Assembly (NCBI RefSeq): GCF_000425125.1 | Contig: NZ_AULE01000024.1 | Location: 186,001-250,000, forward strand | Direction: 5' to 3' | Source: Paenibacillus taiwanensis DSM 18679 | GTDB lineage: Bacteria > Bacillota > Bacilli > Paenibacillales > Paenibacillaceae | Length of the DNA: 64,000 nt | Shown: positions 51,169-59,725 of the stretch, piece after piece | How positions within the stretch are numbered: the stretch's first letter is position 1 | How the letters are laid out: each line of letters starts with the position of its first letter | The notes under the pieces: model-generated | What the model saw: only the letters and a program-made list of their open reading frames with translations | Database searches by the model: none | Told to the model about the DNA's origin: nothing | Made by a program: the position numbers and the translations under genes

Positions 51169-51759
51169 ATGAAAGAGAAATGGAACGATTTCAAAAAAAG
51201 ACAGGTTCAAATTGATCAGCTTGATGATAAGACGCTGCTGCTTAACTTGTATTTGACACAAGCCTTAACTTTAATTGTTGGCATCATATGGATTGCGGTG
51301 TCGCGGCGCAACCCGCTTGAACTGTTATGGCTCCCGAATGGATATGAACCGTGGGTGTGGGGAACTGGATTCGCGGTAGCTGTTATTGTGATTGATCTTA
51401 TTATTTCACGTTTTGTTCCTGAGGATGTTACAGATGACGGTGGAATTAATGAGAAAATGTTCCGCACGCGGCCGTTTTGGCATATCGCTGTTATCGCACT
51501 TGTCGTGAGCATTTGTGAGGAAATGTTATTTCGTGGAGCAATACAGCATACTTTAGGTCCTTACTGGACGAGTATTATTTTTGCAGCCATTCATGTCAGA
51601 TATTTAAGACATTGGTTACCGACGGCGCTTGTATTTGGCATCAGCTATGGATTAGGCCATATATATATTTGGACAGATTCATTATGGGCGCCGATTGCAG
51701 CACATTTTTTAATTGATTTTGTTATGGGATTGATATTGCGTTATCGAAGGGAAGAATGA
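51169..51759 (+). CDS. CPBP-family intramembrane metalloprotease
   Basis: A 196-residue membrane protein with five to six helices and the Abi/CPBP motifs: paired Glu117-Glu118 in ICEEMLFRGAIQ, and His residues in FAAIHVRY, SYGLGHIY and APIAAHFLIDF. These residues form the active site in CPBP proteases such as Rce1. The start is ATG 51169; the open frame begins at a TTG 15 nt upstream. Its stop overlaps the next ORF by 4 nt. Substrate unknown. Confidence 0.85.
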   Translation: MKEKWNDFKKRQVQIDQLDDKTLLLNLYLTQALTLIVGIIWIAVSRRNPLELLWLPNGYEPWVWGTGFAVAVIVIDLIISRFVPEDVTDDGGINEKMFRTRPFWHIAVIALVVSICEEMLFRGAIQHTLGPYWTSIIFAAIHVRYLRHWLPTALVFGISYGLGHIYIWTDSLWAPIAAHFLIDFVMGLILRYRREE

Positions 51760-52112
51760 GTAAGATGCAAATGACTAGACACAAAAGGGAATGGCAAGGA
51801 GACGCATCCAAGGCTGAATCCCCTTTAGAGCCTTCATTTGTAGAGAGCCGAGCACTTAAAGCACTAAGTCAGCTAAAGCAACAACCTGCTGAAGAGGAAG
51901 TGGAAGAACAGGCTGCTGCTGATGATGAGGAAATTCACAAACGTTTGTTAGAAGAGGAAGAGGACCGTTCACTTCCTCCACGACAAATTTTGTTTCCTTC
52001 CAATTATGGGAGACTAGCGAAATGGTTTTATAATGTATTGTTTTTGTTGTTTATCGGTTTACTTGTAGCATTGTTGTTTTGGGGGCGTCATACGACGATG
52101 GAGGGGTACTGA
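51756..52112 (+). CDS. Acidic tail-anchored membrane protein, unknown
   Basis: A 118-residue protein. The first 85 residues are charged, with a Glu-rich segment (EEEVEEQAAADDEEIHKRLL), and residues 92-110 form a C-terminal membrane helix (FYNVLFLLFIGLLVALLFW). It is coupled to the CPBP gene (ATGA overlap) and is followed 2 nt later by the phosphoesterase gene, so the three form one unit. I recognise no family. Confidence 0.65.
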   Translation: MSKMQMTRHKREWQGDASKAESPLEPSFVESRALKALSQLKQQPAEEEVEEQAAADDEEIHKRLLEEEEDRSLPPRQILFPSNYGRLAKWFYNVLFLLFIGLLVALLFWGRHTTMEGY

Positions 52113-52114
52113 CG

Positions 52115-52963
52115 ATGAATGCTCTGAACTTATGGACAGCTGCAAGTGTGCTGGCAATGTTGCTTATTGTACTTGCACTGATACTGCATATGAGAAGAGT
52201 GGCACGATTATTTCAAGTGACAGAAGAGATTGTATGGTTAAGTAAGCTGCCTTCATCTTTGGATGGGCTGCGGTTATTTTTTATTAGTGATTTGCATCGC
52301 CGGAAGCTTACTGAAGAGCATATAACTCAAATTAAAATGCACGAGCAAGCACAGCTTGTTATTATAGGCGGAGACGTGACGGAGCGAGATGCACCAGTTG
52401 AAGATGCAATCAATAATGTGTTGAAGCTGCGATCCTTAGGTGCTACTGTCATGGTGCATGGCAACCATGATCATAAGGGAGACACCAGGAAGCTGGACGC
52501 TGAGTTGTCCGCACATGGCATTAAGCTGCTAGATAATGAAGCGATGCGCTGCGAGCAGGGAGATGGCACGATGTGGATTGTCGGTGTTGATGATCTCACA
52601 ACGGGGAAGACTAATCTCGATTGGGCGTTAGAATCGCCCCGCAATGAGCCGCACTGCTGCATTCTTATTTCTCACGATCCAGCCATCATTCGGTCCAACA
52701 TCCCTGATATGGTTGAGCTTGTAATTGCTGGACATACACATGGCGGGCAAATTTTGTTGCCTGGATACGGACCAATCAAAACAAGTGCGTTCTATAGAAA
52801 GTATTTAGCTGGCTGGTATTCAATCAATCGTAGTTCCCATGACGCGATGCCACTAAAGTTGTTCATTAGCAGAGGATTTGGAACATCACATTTGCCGCTG
52901 CGACTAGGATCTGCTCCTGAAGCACATTTTATTACATTAAGAAGTGGTGTCGGGGTTTCCTAA
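52115..52963 (+). CDS. Membrane-associated metallophosphoesterase
   Basis: A 282-residue calcineurin-like phosphoesterase anchored by an N-terminal helix (AASVLAMLLIVLALILHM). Metal-ligand motifs are FISDLHRRKL, IIGGDVTERD, VHGNHDHKGD, LISHDPAI and IAGHTHGGQI, in the order of the YkuE/YpbG-type family. The start is ATG 52115, after GGAGGGG; the longer frame from 52079 lies within the previous gene. Substrate unknown; membrane-lipid pyrophosphates are typical for relatives. Confidence 0.87.
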   Translation: MNALNLWTAASVLAMLLIVLALILHMRRVARLFQVTEEIVWLSKLPSSLDGLRLFFISDLHRRKLTEEHITQIKMHEQAQLVIIGGDVTERDAPVEDAINNVLKLRSLGATVMVHGNHDHKGDTRKLDAELSAHGIKLLDNEAMRCEQGDGTMWIVGVDDLTTGKTNLDWALESPRNEPHCCILISHDPAIIRSNIPDMVELVIAGHTHGGQILLPGYGPIKTSAFYRKYLAGWYSINRSSHDAMPLKLFISRGFGTSHLPLRLGSAPEAHFITLRSGVGVS

Positions 52964-53036
52964 AATTGAAGCGAATGCGAAACGCCTGTGACGCTCACAC
53001 TACAACTGATCCTAACATGACAAGGAGGGAACAGCG

Positions 53037-53483
53037 GTGAGAATCACAACATTTATCGCAGGTATGGCTGTCGGCACGTTAGCCGGCATGTACATGGCAG
53101 ATCGTCGTTCATTATCGCAATTGCAATCCAAGCTGCAAATTGCGGGAGATATGATGTCCGATGTTGTAGGGAAAGCAAGAGGTAAGGTGATGGAGTCGGC
53201 TTTTTCTGTAATGGGTAATACTGCATTAGATGAAGAGTCACAAGACAGCTCTGGACATCAGGTAAGCCACACGTCCCACCATGATTCATTCAGTCTTGAC
53301 CGCGTGAAAGAACTCATTGAGCGTGACCCTGAAGTAAAACGACAAGTGGATGCGATTTTGCGGGACAGCCAAGGTCAAAGCAGCACAGTAGGTGCAACAG
53401 CTGGAGCAACTTCGACAGGTTCAGTATCGAAGACGTCTGACCCTGTGCGGCATAAGCCAGTGGGAGTGCCTAATTCCCACTGA
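53037..53483 (+). CDS. YtxH-like small membrane-associated protein
   Basis: A 148-residue protein with an N-terminal hydrophobic Gly-rich segment (TFIAGMAVGTLAGMYMA), as in YtxH/DUF3918-type proteins. An amphipathic helix with LQSKLQIAGDMMSDVVGKA follows, then a Ser/Thr-rich tail. The start is GTG 53037, after AAGGAGGGAACAGCG. No function is known. Confidence 0.62.
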   Translation: MRITTFIAGMAVGTLAGMYMADRRSLSQLQSKLQIAGDMMSDVVGKARGKVMESAFSVMGNTALDEESQDSSGHQVSHTSHHDSFSLDRVKELIERDPEVKRQVDAILRDSQGQSSTVGATAGATSTGSVSKTSDPVRHKPVGVPNSH

Positions 53484-53583
53484 AAGTCAACGCTTCACCG
53501 CATGAGACAAAGACGGCGGTCTCGCCGTCAGAAAAGCCATCGCAAAAGTGTCTAAGGCATTAATAACAAGCATAGTATATAAG

Positions 53584-53616
53584 GAAAAGCCGTTGATACC
53601 TATCAACGGCTTTTTC
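53584..53616. terminator. Strong terminator after the YtxH-like gene
   Basis: AAAAGCCGTTGA pairs with TCAACGGCTTTT around a 6-nt loop, followed by T on the plus strand and on the minus strand alike. Confidence 0.88.
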
Positions 53617-53756
53617 GTTGGAATGGTTGATTCTATTTTAGTAGGTGCAAAACAATTCAAAAAATGATAACATGAATTACATAGAACCATTTTCAGCACA
53701 TATTATATGTTGCATCATAATCTGTTATAACCGGAGTTGCAAAGGAGGGTCCTGTC

Positions 53757-54371
53757 ATGAAAATCGAACGTTTAAGTCAAGATAAAATCCGTATTTTCCT
53801 TACGTTCGACGACTTATCAGAGCGCGGGATCCAACGTGAGGACTTGTGGCGGGAAATGTCTAAGCTGCAGGATTTGTTCGCGGAAATGATGGATCAGGCT
53901 TACACAGAACTCGGCTTTGACGCGACTGGACCGTTAGCCGTTGAAGTATTTGCAATGCCTGCTCAAGGAATGGTAGTCATCGTCACTCGTACACGTTGGG
54001 AAGGCTCACGCGCTTCCGGTATGGACGAGGAAGAGATGGATGATGTATATGAGATGGAAGTTACACTCGAGGAAAGTGATTCCATCGTATTTTCTTTCCG
54101 TGATTTTGAGCATTTCATTGAAGCAGCTCATGCGGTGAACGGTCAATTCACCGTTTCCGGCGCGCTATACCAATATAATGGTCAGTGGATATATTATGCT
54201 GAGTCGGCGGCTCTGGAGTCTAACCGACTACAGGCGTTCATAGCGATATTAGCGGAATTCGGTGAAGCAACGTCAGTTACGACCGCAGTGCTTGAAGAGT
54301 ACGGTAAGGTGATCATCCCTGATGATGCTATAGCCGTGACGTGTCAACATTTCAAACCGCGCAGCGAATAG
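53757..54371 (+). CDS. mecA: Adaptor protein MecA/YpbH family
   Basis: MecA-type adaptors deliver substrates such as ComK to the ClpC-ClpP protease. The 204-residue protein shows the N-terminal substrate domain (MKIERLSQDKIRIFLTFDDL, then RGIQREDLW), an acidic linker (MDEEEMDDVYEMEV) and the C-terminal ClpC-binding domain (FRDFEHFIEAAH, then EFGEATSVTTAVLEEYGKVI). Length fits. An AAAGGAGGGTCC box precedes the ATG. It may be the YpbH rather than the MecA paralogue, since ypbH lies near ypbG-type genes in Bacillus. Confidence 0.88.
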   Translation: MKIERLSQDKIRIFLTFDDLSERGIQREDLWREMSKLQDLFAEMMDQAYTELGFDATGPLAVEVFAMPAQGMVVIVTRTRWEGSRASGMDEEEMDDVYEMEVTLEESDSIVFSFRDFEHFIEAAHAVNGQFTVSGALYQYNGQWIYYAESAALESNRLQAFIAILAEFGEATSVTTAVLEEYGKVIIPDDAIAVTCQHFKPRSE

Positions 54372-54380
54372 TACGGCGTT

Positions 54381-54421
54381 GGAGGGAGTGTTCGATCAAG
54401 GGGTCGACACTCTCTTTTTAT
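54381..54421 (+). terminator. Terminator of mecA
   Basis: GAGTGTTCGA pairs with TCGACACTC (one bulge), followed by TCTTTTTA. Confidence 0.75.
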
Positions 54422-54550
54422 GTGTAAAGACAATCATATTTTTACTATATGCATGGTTTAGTTAATCGGACACACTGCTTCACAACTAAAGCCTGCATCA
54501 GTGAGTGCCAATGGACATAAGCAAGATCTTTCAAGGGGGAGTATACACAA

Positions 54551-55327
54551 ATGAATATGTCGTTCTTTAGCATGCTGACGACGGTTCATGCGGATGCCGT
54601 AGGCCAGTCTACGGAATACTCGACTCCGGTTGCAGCAATTTTGACGGCTGCAATCGCGCCTGGAATCGCATTGCTTATTTATTTTTATTTAAAGGATCGT
54701 TATGCAGCTGAGCCAATCTCAATGGTGATCCGAGTCTTTTTGCTTGGCTTTTTGATTGTATTTCCCATCATGGTCATCCAGCATGGGCTCGTGCTTAGTC
54801 TAGGTAACAATCCATTTATATCATCGTTTTTTATTTCTTCCGGTGTTGAAGAATTTATGAAATGGTTTGTACTCTACCACATGATTTACAATCATGTGGA
54901 GTTTGATGAGCATTATGATGGAATCTTGTATGCGGTCGCGGTTTCACTTGGATTTGCCACCATCGAGAATGTGATGTACGCATGGGTCAATCATAGCTCT
55001 TTTAGCTACTTGCTTATTCGTGCACTGCTTCCTGTTTCGGGACATGCACTGTTTGGTGTAGTGATGGGTTATTATTTGGGTAAAGCTAAATTTTCATCTG
55101 GAAAAAAGACGAAAAAGTATTTATGGTTTTCACTTGCTATTCCGATATTTTGGCACGGAGTTTACGATATTATTATGCAAACCTTTACTCGTTACTGGAT
55201 ATGGCTTGTCATCCCGCTTATGGTCTTTTTATGGTATTACGGGATGGCAAAAGTCCGTAGAGCAAATTTACGATCCCCGTTTCGAATGCTGAATCATGAC
55301 GATGATTCGAGAGAGATTAAATCTTAA
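54551..55327 (+). CDS. prsW: Glutamic intramembrane protease PrsW
   Basis: In Bacillus, PrsW makes the first cut in the anti-sigma factor RsiW under envelope stress. The 258-residue protein has about eight helices and the active-site motifs Glu100-Glu101 (GVEEFMKW), FATIENVMY, PVSGHALFG and FWHGVYDII. The start is ATG 54551, after AAGGGGGAG. In Bacillus the next genes are sleB and ypeB; here sleB is missing. Confidence 0.93.
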   Translation: MNMSFFSMLTTVHADAVGQSTEYSTPVAAILTAAIAPGIALLIYFYLKDRYAAEPISMVIRVFLLGFLIVFPIMVIQHGLVLSLGNNPFISSFFISSGVEEFMKWFVLYHMIYNHVEFDEHYDGILYAVAVSLGFATIENVMYAWVNHSSFSYLLIRALLPVSGHALFGVVMGYYLGKAKFSSGKKTKKYLWFSLAIPIFWHGVYDIIMQTFTRYWIWLVIPLMVFLWYYGMAKVRRANLRSPFRMLNHDDDSREIKS

Positions 55328-55396
55328 CGAATTGGGAAATAATGCTGTGTATATATGTTGGAGCGGGCATGTTGGCTTCAAGAGAGGGGTGCACAG

Positions 55397-55546
55397 ATGC
55401 GTATCAAAATTACCATTCGTTGCAAACATTGCGGGGAGAAGTTCGTACTGCGTGGCAAACGTGAAAAAGGCCGGATTGAAACTGGGTTTAAGCAATGTCT
55501 TTGTGACAATCGCGATGATTTTATTATTGAAGAGTTACCAGTATAA
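55397..55546 (+). CDS. Small Cys-rich, probably zinc-binding protein
   Basis: A 49-residue protein starting at ATG 55397 after AGAGAGGGG. It begins RIKITIRCKHCGEKFVLRGK and has a second Cys pair in KQCLCDN, giving four Cys in a zinc-knuckle-like layout. The frame is clean and the start good, between prsW and ypeB. I do not know a named family. Confidence 0.6.
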   Translation: MRIKITIRCKHCGEKFVLRGKREKGRIETGFKQCLCDNRDDFIIEELPV

Positions 55547-55649
55547 GCGTGAGGATTGGATTCCATCAAGTATGCATAAAGTCTTACTTTTTCCAGCACA
55601 ATAAGCATTAATGTTTTATATATGTTGCTGTGAAAGGAGACGCTTGTCG

Positions 55650-56990
55650 ATGTACAAACGACTAAGTGCGGTGATGTTTCCAATTGTCACGCTTTTATGT
55701 ATCGGCTCTATTGTATGGGGGTATCAAGAGCATCAAGAAAAGAACTCCATCCTGTTAAAAGCCGAGAATCAATACCAACGTGCTTTCCACGATCTGACTT
55801 ATCATATGGACAAGCTGCACAACGAGCTGGGTCAGACACTAGCTGTTCACTCTTTGTCTCAAGGTATGCATCGCAAAGGTCTTGTAAATGTGTGGCGGCT
55901 GACTAGTGAAGCACAAAATGAAATTAACCAGCTTCCACTAACATTGCTTCCCTTTAACCAGACAGAGGACTTTTTGTCGCGTATCTCGAACTTTGCCTAC
56001 AAAACCGCTGTTCGTGATATGACCAAAGAGCCACTTAGTCCTGATGAAATGAAAACCTTAAAAACGTTATACGCTAACTCCAAGCAAATTTCAAAAGATT
56101 TGTTTCAAGTCCAAGACAAAGTGATTCAGAATCGACTGCGCTGGATGGATGTGGAATCCGCTTTAGCAACGGAGAAGGAGTCAGCTGATAACACGATTGT
56201 GGATGGTTTTAAGACCGTAGATAACAAAGTGAATGGATACCCTGAAATTAATTGGGGTCCTTCCGTTTCAAGTATTTATTCCAAAAGATCCGTAAAAATG
56301 CTGCAAGGCCCGCCTGTTGCACCAGAACAGTTAAAGCAGAAGGGGCTGCAATTGATGAAGCCTCATCCGGTAAAGGATGTCAGCATTAAGAAAAATGGCA
56401 ACTCAGCCGATCATGAGACTTTTACAGTAAGTGCGAATCATGCCAAGGGTGATGGTACTATTACGATCGACTTCACTAAACAAGGGATGATGATGTCCTA
56501 TCTGGATACACGTACCATCAAGAGCAAGCAATTATCTGGTGATGAGGCAGAGAAAAAAGCAAGTGCATTTTTGAGCAAACACGGTTACCCTCTGATGAAG
56601 GCAGTACGGTATCAGGACCATAACAACGTAGAAAGCTTTACGTTTGTACCGGTTAAAGAACAAGTGTACATGTACCCGCAGCAAATTCAAGTTCGTGTTG
56701 CATTAGACAACGGTGACATTACAGGTGTGCAGGCTAGTGATTACATTTATGCGATGGCAGTCGTAAAGTCGGTCAGTTTGAAGCCAAAGCTGACGGTTCA
56801 GCAAGCAAAGCAGCATGTCAACTCCGATATGAAGATCGCTTATACACGGCTTGCTGTGATTAAGAACGACGCCTCCAAGGAAGTGTTGTGTTACGAATTT
56901 GGGGGCACATTTGATAAGCAAGGGTATCGAATATATGTTAATGCAGACACAGGTATGGAAGAGTCCGTAGAATCTGTGAGATCCTCGTAG
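55650..56990 (+). CDS. ypeB: Germination protein YpeB
   Basis: YpeB resides in the inner spore membrane and stabilises and localises the cortex-lytic enzyme SleB. The 446-residue protein has an N-terminal anchor (VMFPIVTLLCIGSIVWGY), a helical domain with NQYQRAFHDLTYHMDKLHNE, and three PepSY-like repeats in the C-terminal half (for example GDEAEKKASAFLSKHGYP and TVQQAKQHVNSDMKIAYTRL). The start is ATG 55650, 10 nt after AAAGGAG; a TTG 6 nt upstream is closer to that site. The usual partner gene sleB is not adjacent. Confidence 0.92.
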   Translation: MYKRLSAVMFPIVTLLCIGSIVWGYQEHQEKNSILLKAENQYQRAFHDLTYHMDKLHNELGQTLAVHSLSQGMHRKGLVNVWRLTSEAQNEINQLPLTLLPFNQTEDFLSRISNFAYKTAVRDMTKEPLSPDEMKTLKTLYANSKQISKDLFQVQDKVIQNRLRWMDVESALATEKESADNTIVDGFKTVDNKVNGYPEINWGPSVSSIYSKRSVKMLQGPPVAPEQLKQKGLQLMKPHPVKDVSIKKNGNSADHETFTVSANHAKGDGTITIDFTKQGMMMSYLDTRTIKSKQLSGDEAEKKASAFLSKHGYPLMKAVRYQDHNNVESFTFVPVKEQVYMYPQQIQVRVALDNGDITGVQASDYIYAMAVVKSVSLKPKLTVQQAKQHVNSDMKIAYTRLAVIKNDASKEVLCYEFGGTFDKQGYRIYVNADTGMEESVESVRSS

Positions 56991-56995
56991 AGGAG

Positions 56996-57041
56996 TGGCC
57001 GCTTTGAAAGCACGATTTGTTGCTTTTGAAGCGGCTATTTT
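56996..57041 (+). terminator. Terminator of ypeB
   Basis: GGCCGCTTTGAAAGCA pairs with TGCTTTTGAAGCGGCT, followed by ATTTTAG. Confidence 0.85.
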
Positions 57042-57148
57042 AGTTGAGTGAAACGTACGCCGCATTTATTTGAGATGAATAAATTGTCGCCTAAATCTGT
57101 TTACAGGGCTTACGAGATGCTATAATCGACAAGGGAGGGGAATCCTGA

Positions 57149-57802
57149 ATGTCATTACGTGTAAATGATACGGTGTATATTTTGCCGAGTTCGGCAGGAG
57201 CAGATGAGCAAGAATATCGGGCTCGCGTTACCGAAATTGATGATTACAGTATATGGATCGAAATACCTTTGCAAGAAGGGACAGGACAATTTGCACGATT
57301 CACACTGGGTGAACAATTGGACGTTACTTATGTCCAGCCTGATGGTGTACGCTGTAACTTTATAACGAAGATGGTCGGTAACCGACATGAGAGCATTCGT
57401 ATGCTGGCTTTAGTGAAGCCGCAACCCGATCAAATTACAAAGACACAGCGCCGTTCCTATTTGCGGGTACAAGCAGCACTAGAAATGGCAGTGCGAACCC
57501 CGGAAGGTATACAGAAAGTAGCACGAACCGAAGATATAAGCGGCGGGGGCGTGTCATTTGTGGCGGAACTGCAATGGGGATTGGAAGAGAGTCAACTATT
57601 GGATTGCTGGCTTGTCATTCCACCTAAGGCGGGGGCGGGCGATGTTGAACATGTGTCCTTCACAGCAAGTACAGTTCGAATTGAGCCCCGAGGAGATAAG
57701 CACTGTCTAGTTATGATGCAATTTGATCGTATCACAGATGTAGAACGACAGAAAATTATTCGCTACTGCTTTGAGCGTCAACTAGAGATGCGGAAACAAT
57801 AG
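57149..57802 (+). CDS. ypfA: PilZ-domain c-di-GMP effector (YpfA/MotI-like)
   Basis: A 217-residue protein with an N-terminal YcgR-like beta barrel and a C-terminal PilZ domain. The c-di-GMP-binding motifs are RRSYLRVQ (RxxxR) at about residue 101 and DISGGGVSF (D-x-S-x-x-G) at about 130. In Bacillus, YpfA (MotI) binds the stator and disengages the flagellar motor when c-di-GMP is high. The location before the ypfB-like gene and cmk is the Bacillus order. An AAGGGAGGGG box precedes the ATG. Confidence 0.88.
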   Translation: MSLRVNDTVYILPSSAGADEQEYRARVTEIDDYSIWIEIPLQEGTGQFARFTLGEQLDVTYVQPDGVRCNFITKMVGNRHESIRMLALVKPQPDQITKTQRRSYLRVQAALEMAVRTPEGIQKVARTEDISGGGVSFVAELQWGLEESQLLDCWLVIPPKAGAGDVEHVSFTASTVRIEPRGDKHCLVMMQFDRITDVERQKIIRYCFERQLEMRKQ

Positions 57803-57886
57803 TTGATAAAGACGGATCACCATACATAGAAGTTCAGGGGATCAGCCACACTACTCATACCATTTATTGGCGTGAGGTGATAGGAC

Positions 57887-58144
57887 GTGTCCCTTTTAAA
57901 TGCGAATACAGGTACTTGTGGATCTGAGCCTCGTGAAGCTGCGCATCGTGATGAGGACGAATATAGAAGACGTTTTTTGTGTCGATGGGACAAAAGGTGT
58001 CGGCTATTGTTGCGAGCAGGTGCCGCCTGCGGTATTTTTTTGTTGCTGTTACAGCTACTGCTTCAGGTGCCACCGGTGCGGCAACTGATATGCCCAGTCG
58101 AAGAGCTGGAAGGTGTTAGAGTGGATCAGAATTTTACTCGATAA
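57887..58144 (+). CDS. YpfB/DUF5359-like small membrane protein
   Basis: An 85-residue protein from GTG 57887, after TGAGGTGAT. Residues 1-42 are charged, followed by one membrane helix (LLRAGAACGIFLLLLQLLLQ) and a tail PVEELEGVRVDQ that matches the end of YpfB/DUF5359 proteins. The N-terminal 40 residues are longer than the Bacillus form as I remember it. Synteny (ypfA-ypfB-cmk) supports the call. Confidence 0.6.
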   Translation: MSLLNANTGTCGSEPREAAHRDEDEYRRRFLCRWDKRCRLLLRAGAACGIFLLLLQLLLQVPPVRQLICPVEELEGVRVDQNFTR

Positions 58145-58306
58145 ACCAATAAGATGTGCCATAATTTGTGTCGTAATGGTGATTGTGAATTTTGCATACC
58201 TTTTTCAGGTGTGGTATAATTTTCACGTCCGCAGGCATCGCCTGCTTTTTTCTTGAATGGGATTATACGCCTCCATTCAGAGTACAGAAGAGAGGAGACA
58301 GACCCG

Positions 58307-59008
58307 TTGAATGACTTGCAAGATCAGCATCAGAATCGAATCAACATTGCGATCGACGGGCCTGCTGGAGCGGGCAAGAGCACGGTTGCGAGACATGTTG
58401 CACGTGAGTTAGGATATATTTATATTGATACGGGTGCCATGTACCGCGCAGTCGCTTTACATATGCGTAGATTAGGGATCAAGCCGGAAGAAGCAGATCG
58501 TGCGCAACACGAGATGAATAACGTTGTCATTGAGCTTCAGCCTGGCATAGACGGTCAGCGTGTATTTTTGAATCATGAAGATGTTACGGATCTGATTCGT
58601 ACAGCTGAAGTCAGTCAGCTAGCTTCGTCCTTTGCTCAGCTAGAAGGTGTTCGTTCCGAGCTTGTACGCATACAACGACTATTGTCAGCTAAGAAGGGCA
58701 TCGTCATGGATGGAAGAGATATAGGGACATCAGTGCTTCCACAGGCCGAGATGAAGTGGTTCTTGACTGCTTCGGTGGAGGAGCGAGCCCGTCGCCGGCA
58801 TGCCGAATGGCAGGGCCAGGAGAATGTTACGCTGGAACAACTGATGCATGACATTTCAGCACGCGATAAGCAAGATGAGACGCGCGCTATTTCACCGTTA
58901 AAGCAAGCTGCTGATGCGAACTTGTTGGATACCACACATTTAAACGTTGATCAGATCGTACAACTAATGGTGGAACAAGCCCGATTACGGATGGATGGTG
59001 AGCAATAA
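58307..59008 (+). CDS. cmk: Cytidylate kinase
   Basis: Cmk phosphorylates CMP and dCMP. The 233-residue protein has a P-loop (IDGPAGAGKSTVAR), IDTGAMYRAVAL, MDGRDIGTSVLP and the lid RARRRHAEW. The start is TTG 58307, about 10 nt after AGAGGAG; the ATG at 58253 lacks a ribosome binding site and the ATG at 58311 is out of frame. Its end overlaps plsC. cmk-plsC-ypfD is a conserved Bacillales order. Confidence 0.94.
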   Translation: MNDLQDQHQNRINIAIDGPAGAGKSTVARHVARELGYIYIDTGAMYRAVALHMRRLGIKPEEADRAQHEMNNVVIELQPGIDGQRVFLNHEDVTDLIRTAEVSQLASSFAQLEGVRSELVRIQRLLSAKKGIVMDGRDIGTSVLPQAEMKWFLTASVEERARRRHAEWQGQENVTLEQLMHDISARDKQDETRAISPLKQAADANLLDTTHLNVDQIVQLMVEQARLRMDGEQ

Positions 59009-59606
59009 CTTTATGTTTTATACGTTTTGCAGTGCGCTTCTGCGAGGAATTTATCGCTTATTGTTCCGCTTTGAAGCGAAGAACACCGAGTATGTGCCTG
59101 ACACGGGCGGTGTTGTACTTTGCTCCAATCATATTAGTTTGCTAGATCCGCCAGCAATTGGTATTATGCTTAACCGGCGTGTACGCTTTATGGCCAAGGA
59201 AGAACTATTTAAGATTCCCTTGTTTGGACCTGCGATTGATGCGTTAGGTGCATTCCCTGTCAAGCGTGGTGGCGTTGGCAAGGAAACGATAAGAACAGCT
59301 TTTAAGCTGCTCCAAGACGGCGAGATTATGGGAATATTTCCAGAAGGCACCCGTAATATGGAGGGGGCTGTCGCCGCAAAGAAAGGTGCTGCTATGATTG
59401 CGCTTAAGAGTGGCGCAGCTGTTGTGCCTGTTGCAGTGTGTGGCAAGTATGGACTATTCCGCAAGACTAAAGTTGTTTATGGACCACCTATAGATATGAG
59501 TGACTTGCTAGAGCGTAAAGAAAGTAATATGCTTGAGCAAGCGACTGAACGCATCATGGATACGATTAATGCGATTATGCTTGAAGAGCAGCAAGGGCGT
59601 GCATGA
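58995..59606 (+). CDS. plsC: 1-acyl-sn-glycerol-3-phosphate acyltransferase
   Basis: PlsC acylates lysophosphatidic acid to phosphatidic acid at the membrane. The 203-residue protein has the catalytic block CSNHISLLDPPAIG (NHx4D), the KEELFKIPLFG helix, and the substrate-binding FPEGTRN. ATG 58995 overlaps cmk by 14 nt; ATG 59013, just past the cmk stop, is the alternative. Coupled to cmk. Confidence 0.92.
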   Translation: MVSNNFMFYTFCSALLRGIYRLLFRFEAKNTEYVPDTGGVVLCSNHISLLDPPAIGIMLNRRVRFMAKEELFKIPLFGPAIDALGAFPVKRGGVGKETIRTAFKLLQDGEIMGIFPEGTRNMEGAVAAKKGAAMIALKSGAAVVPVAVCGKYGLFRKTKVVYGPPIDMSDLLERKESNMLEQATERIMDTINAIMLEEQQGRA

Positions 59607-59725
59607 TTTTGAATCGTAAGTAAGATACTACATGTATTATTTGTAGGTTGTCCTTTCAATATGCGTTATGGACTCTGCACTAAGCAGGTTTCTATAAATG
59701 GGGTTTTAATCGAGGAGGTTATCAC

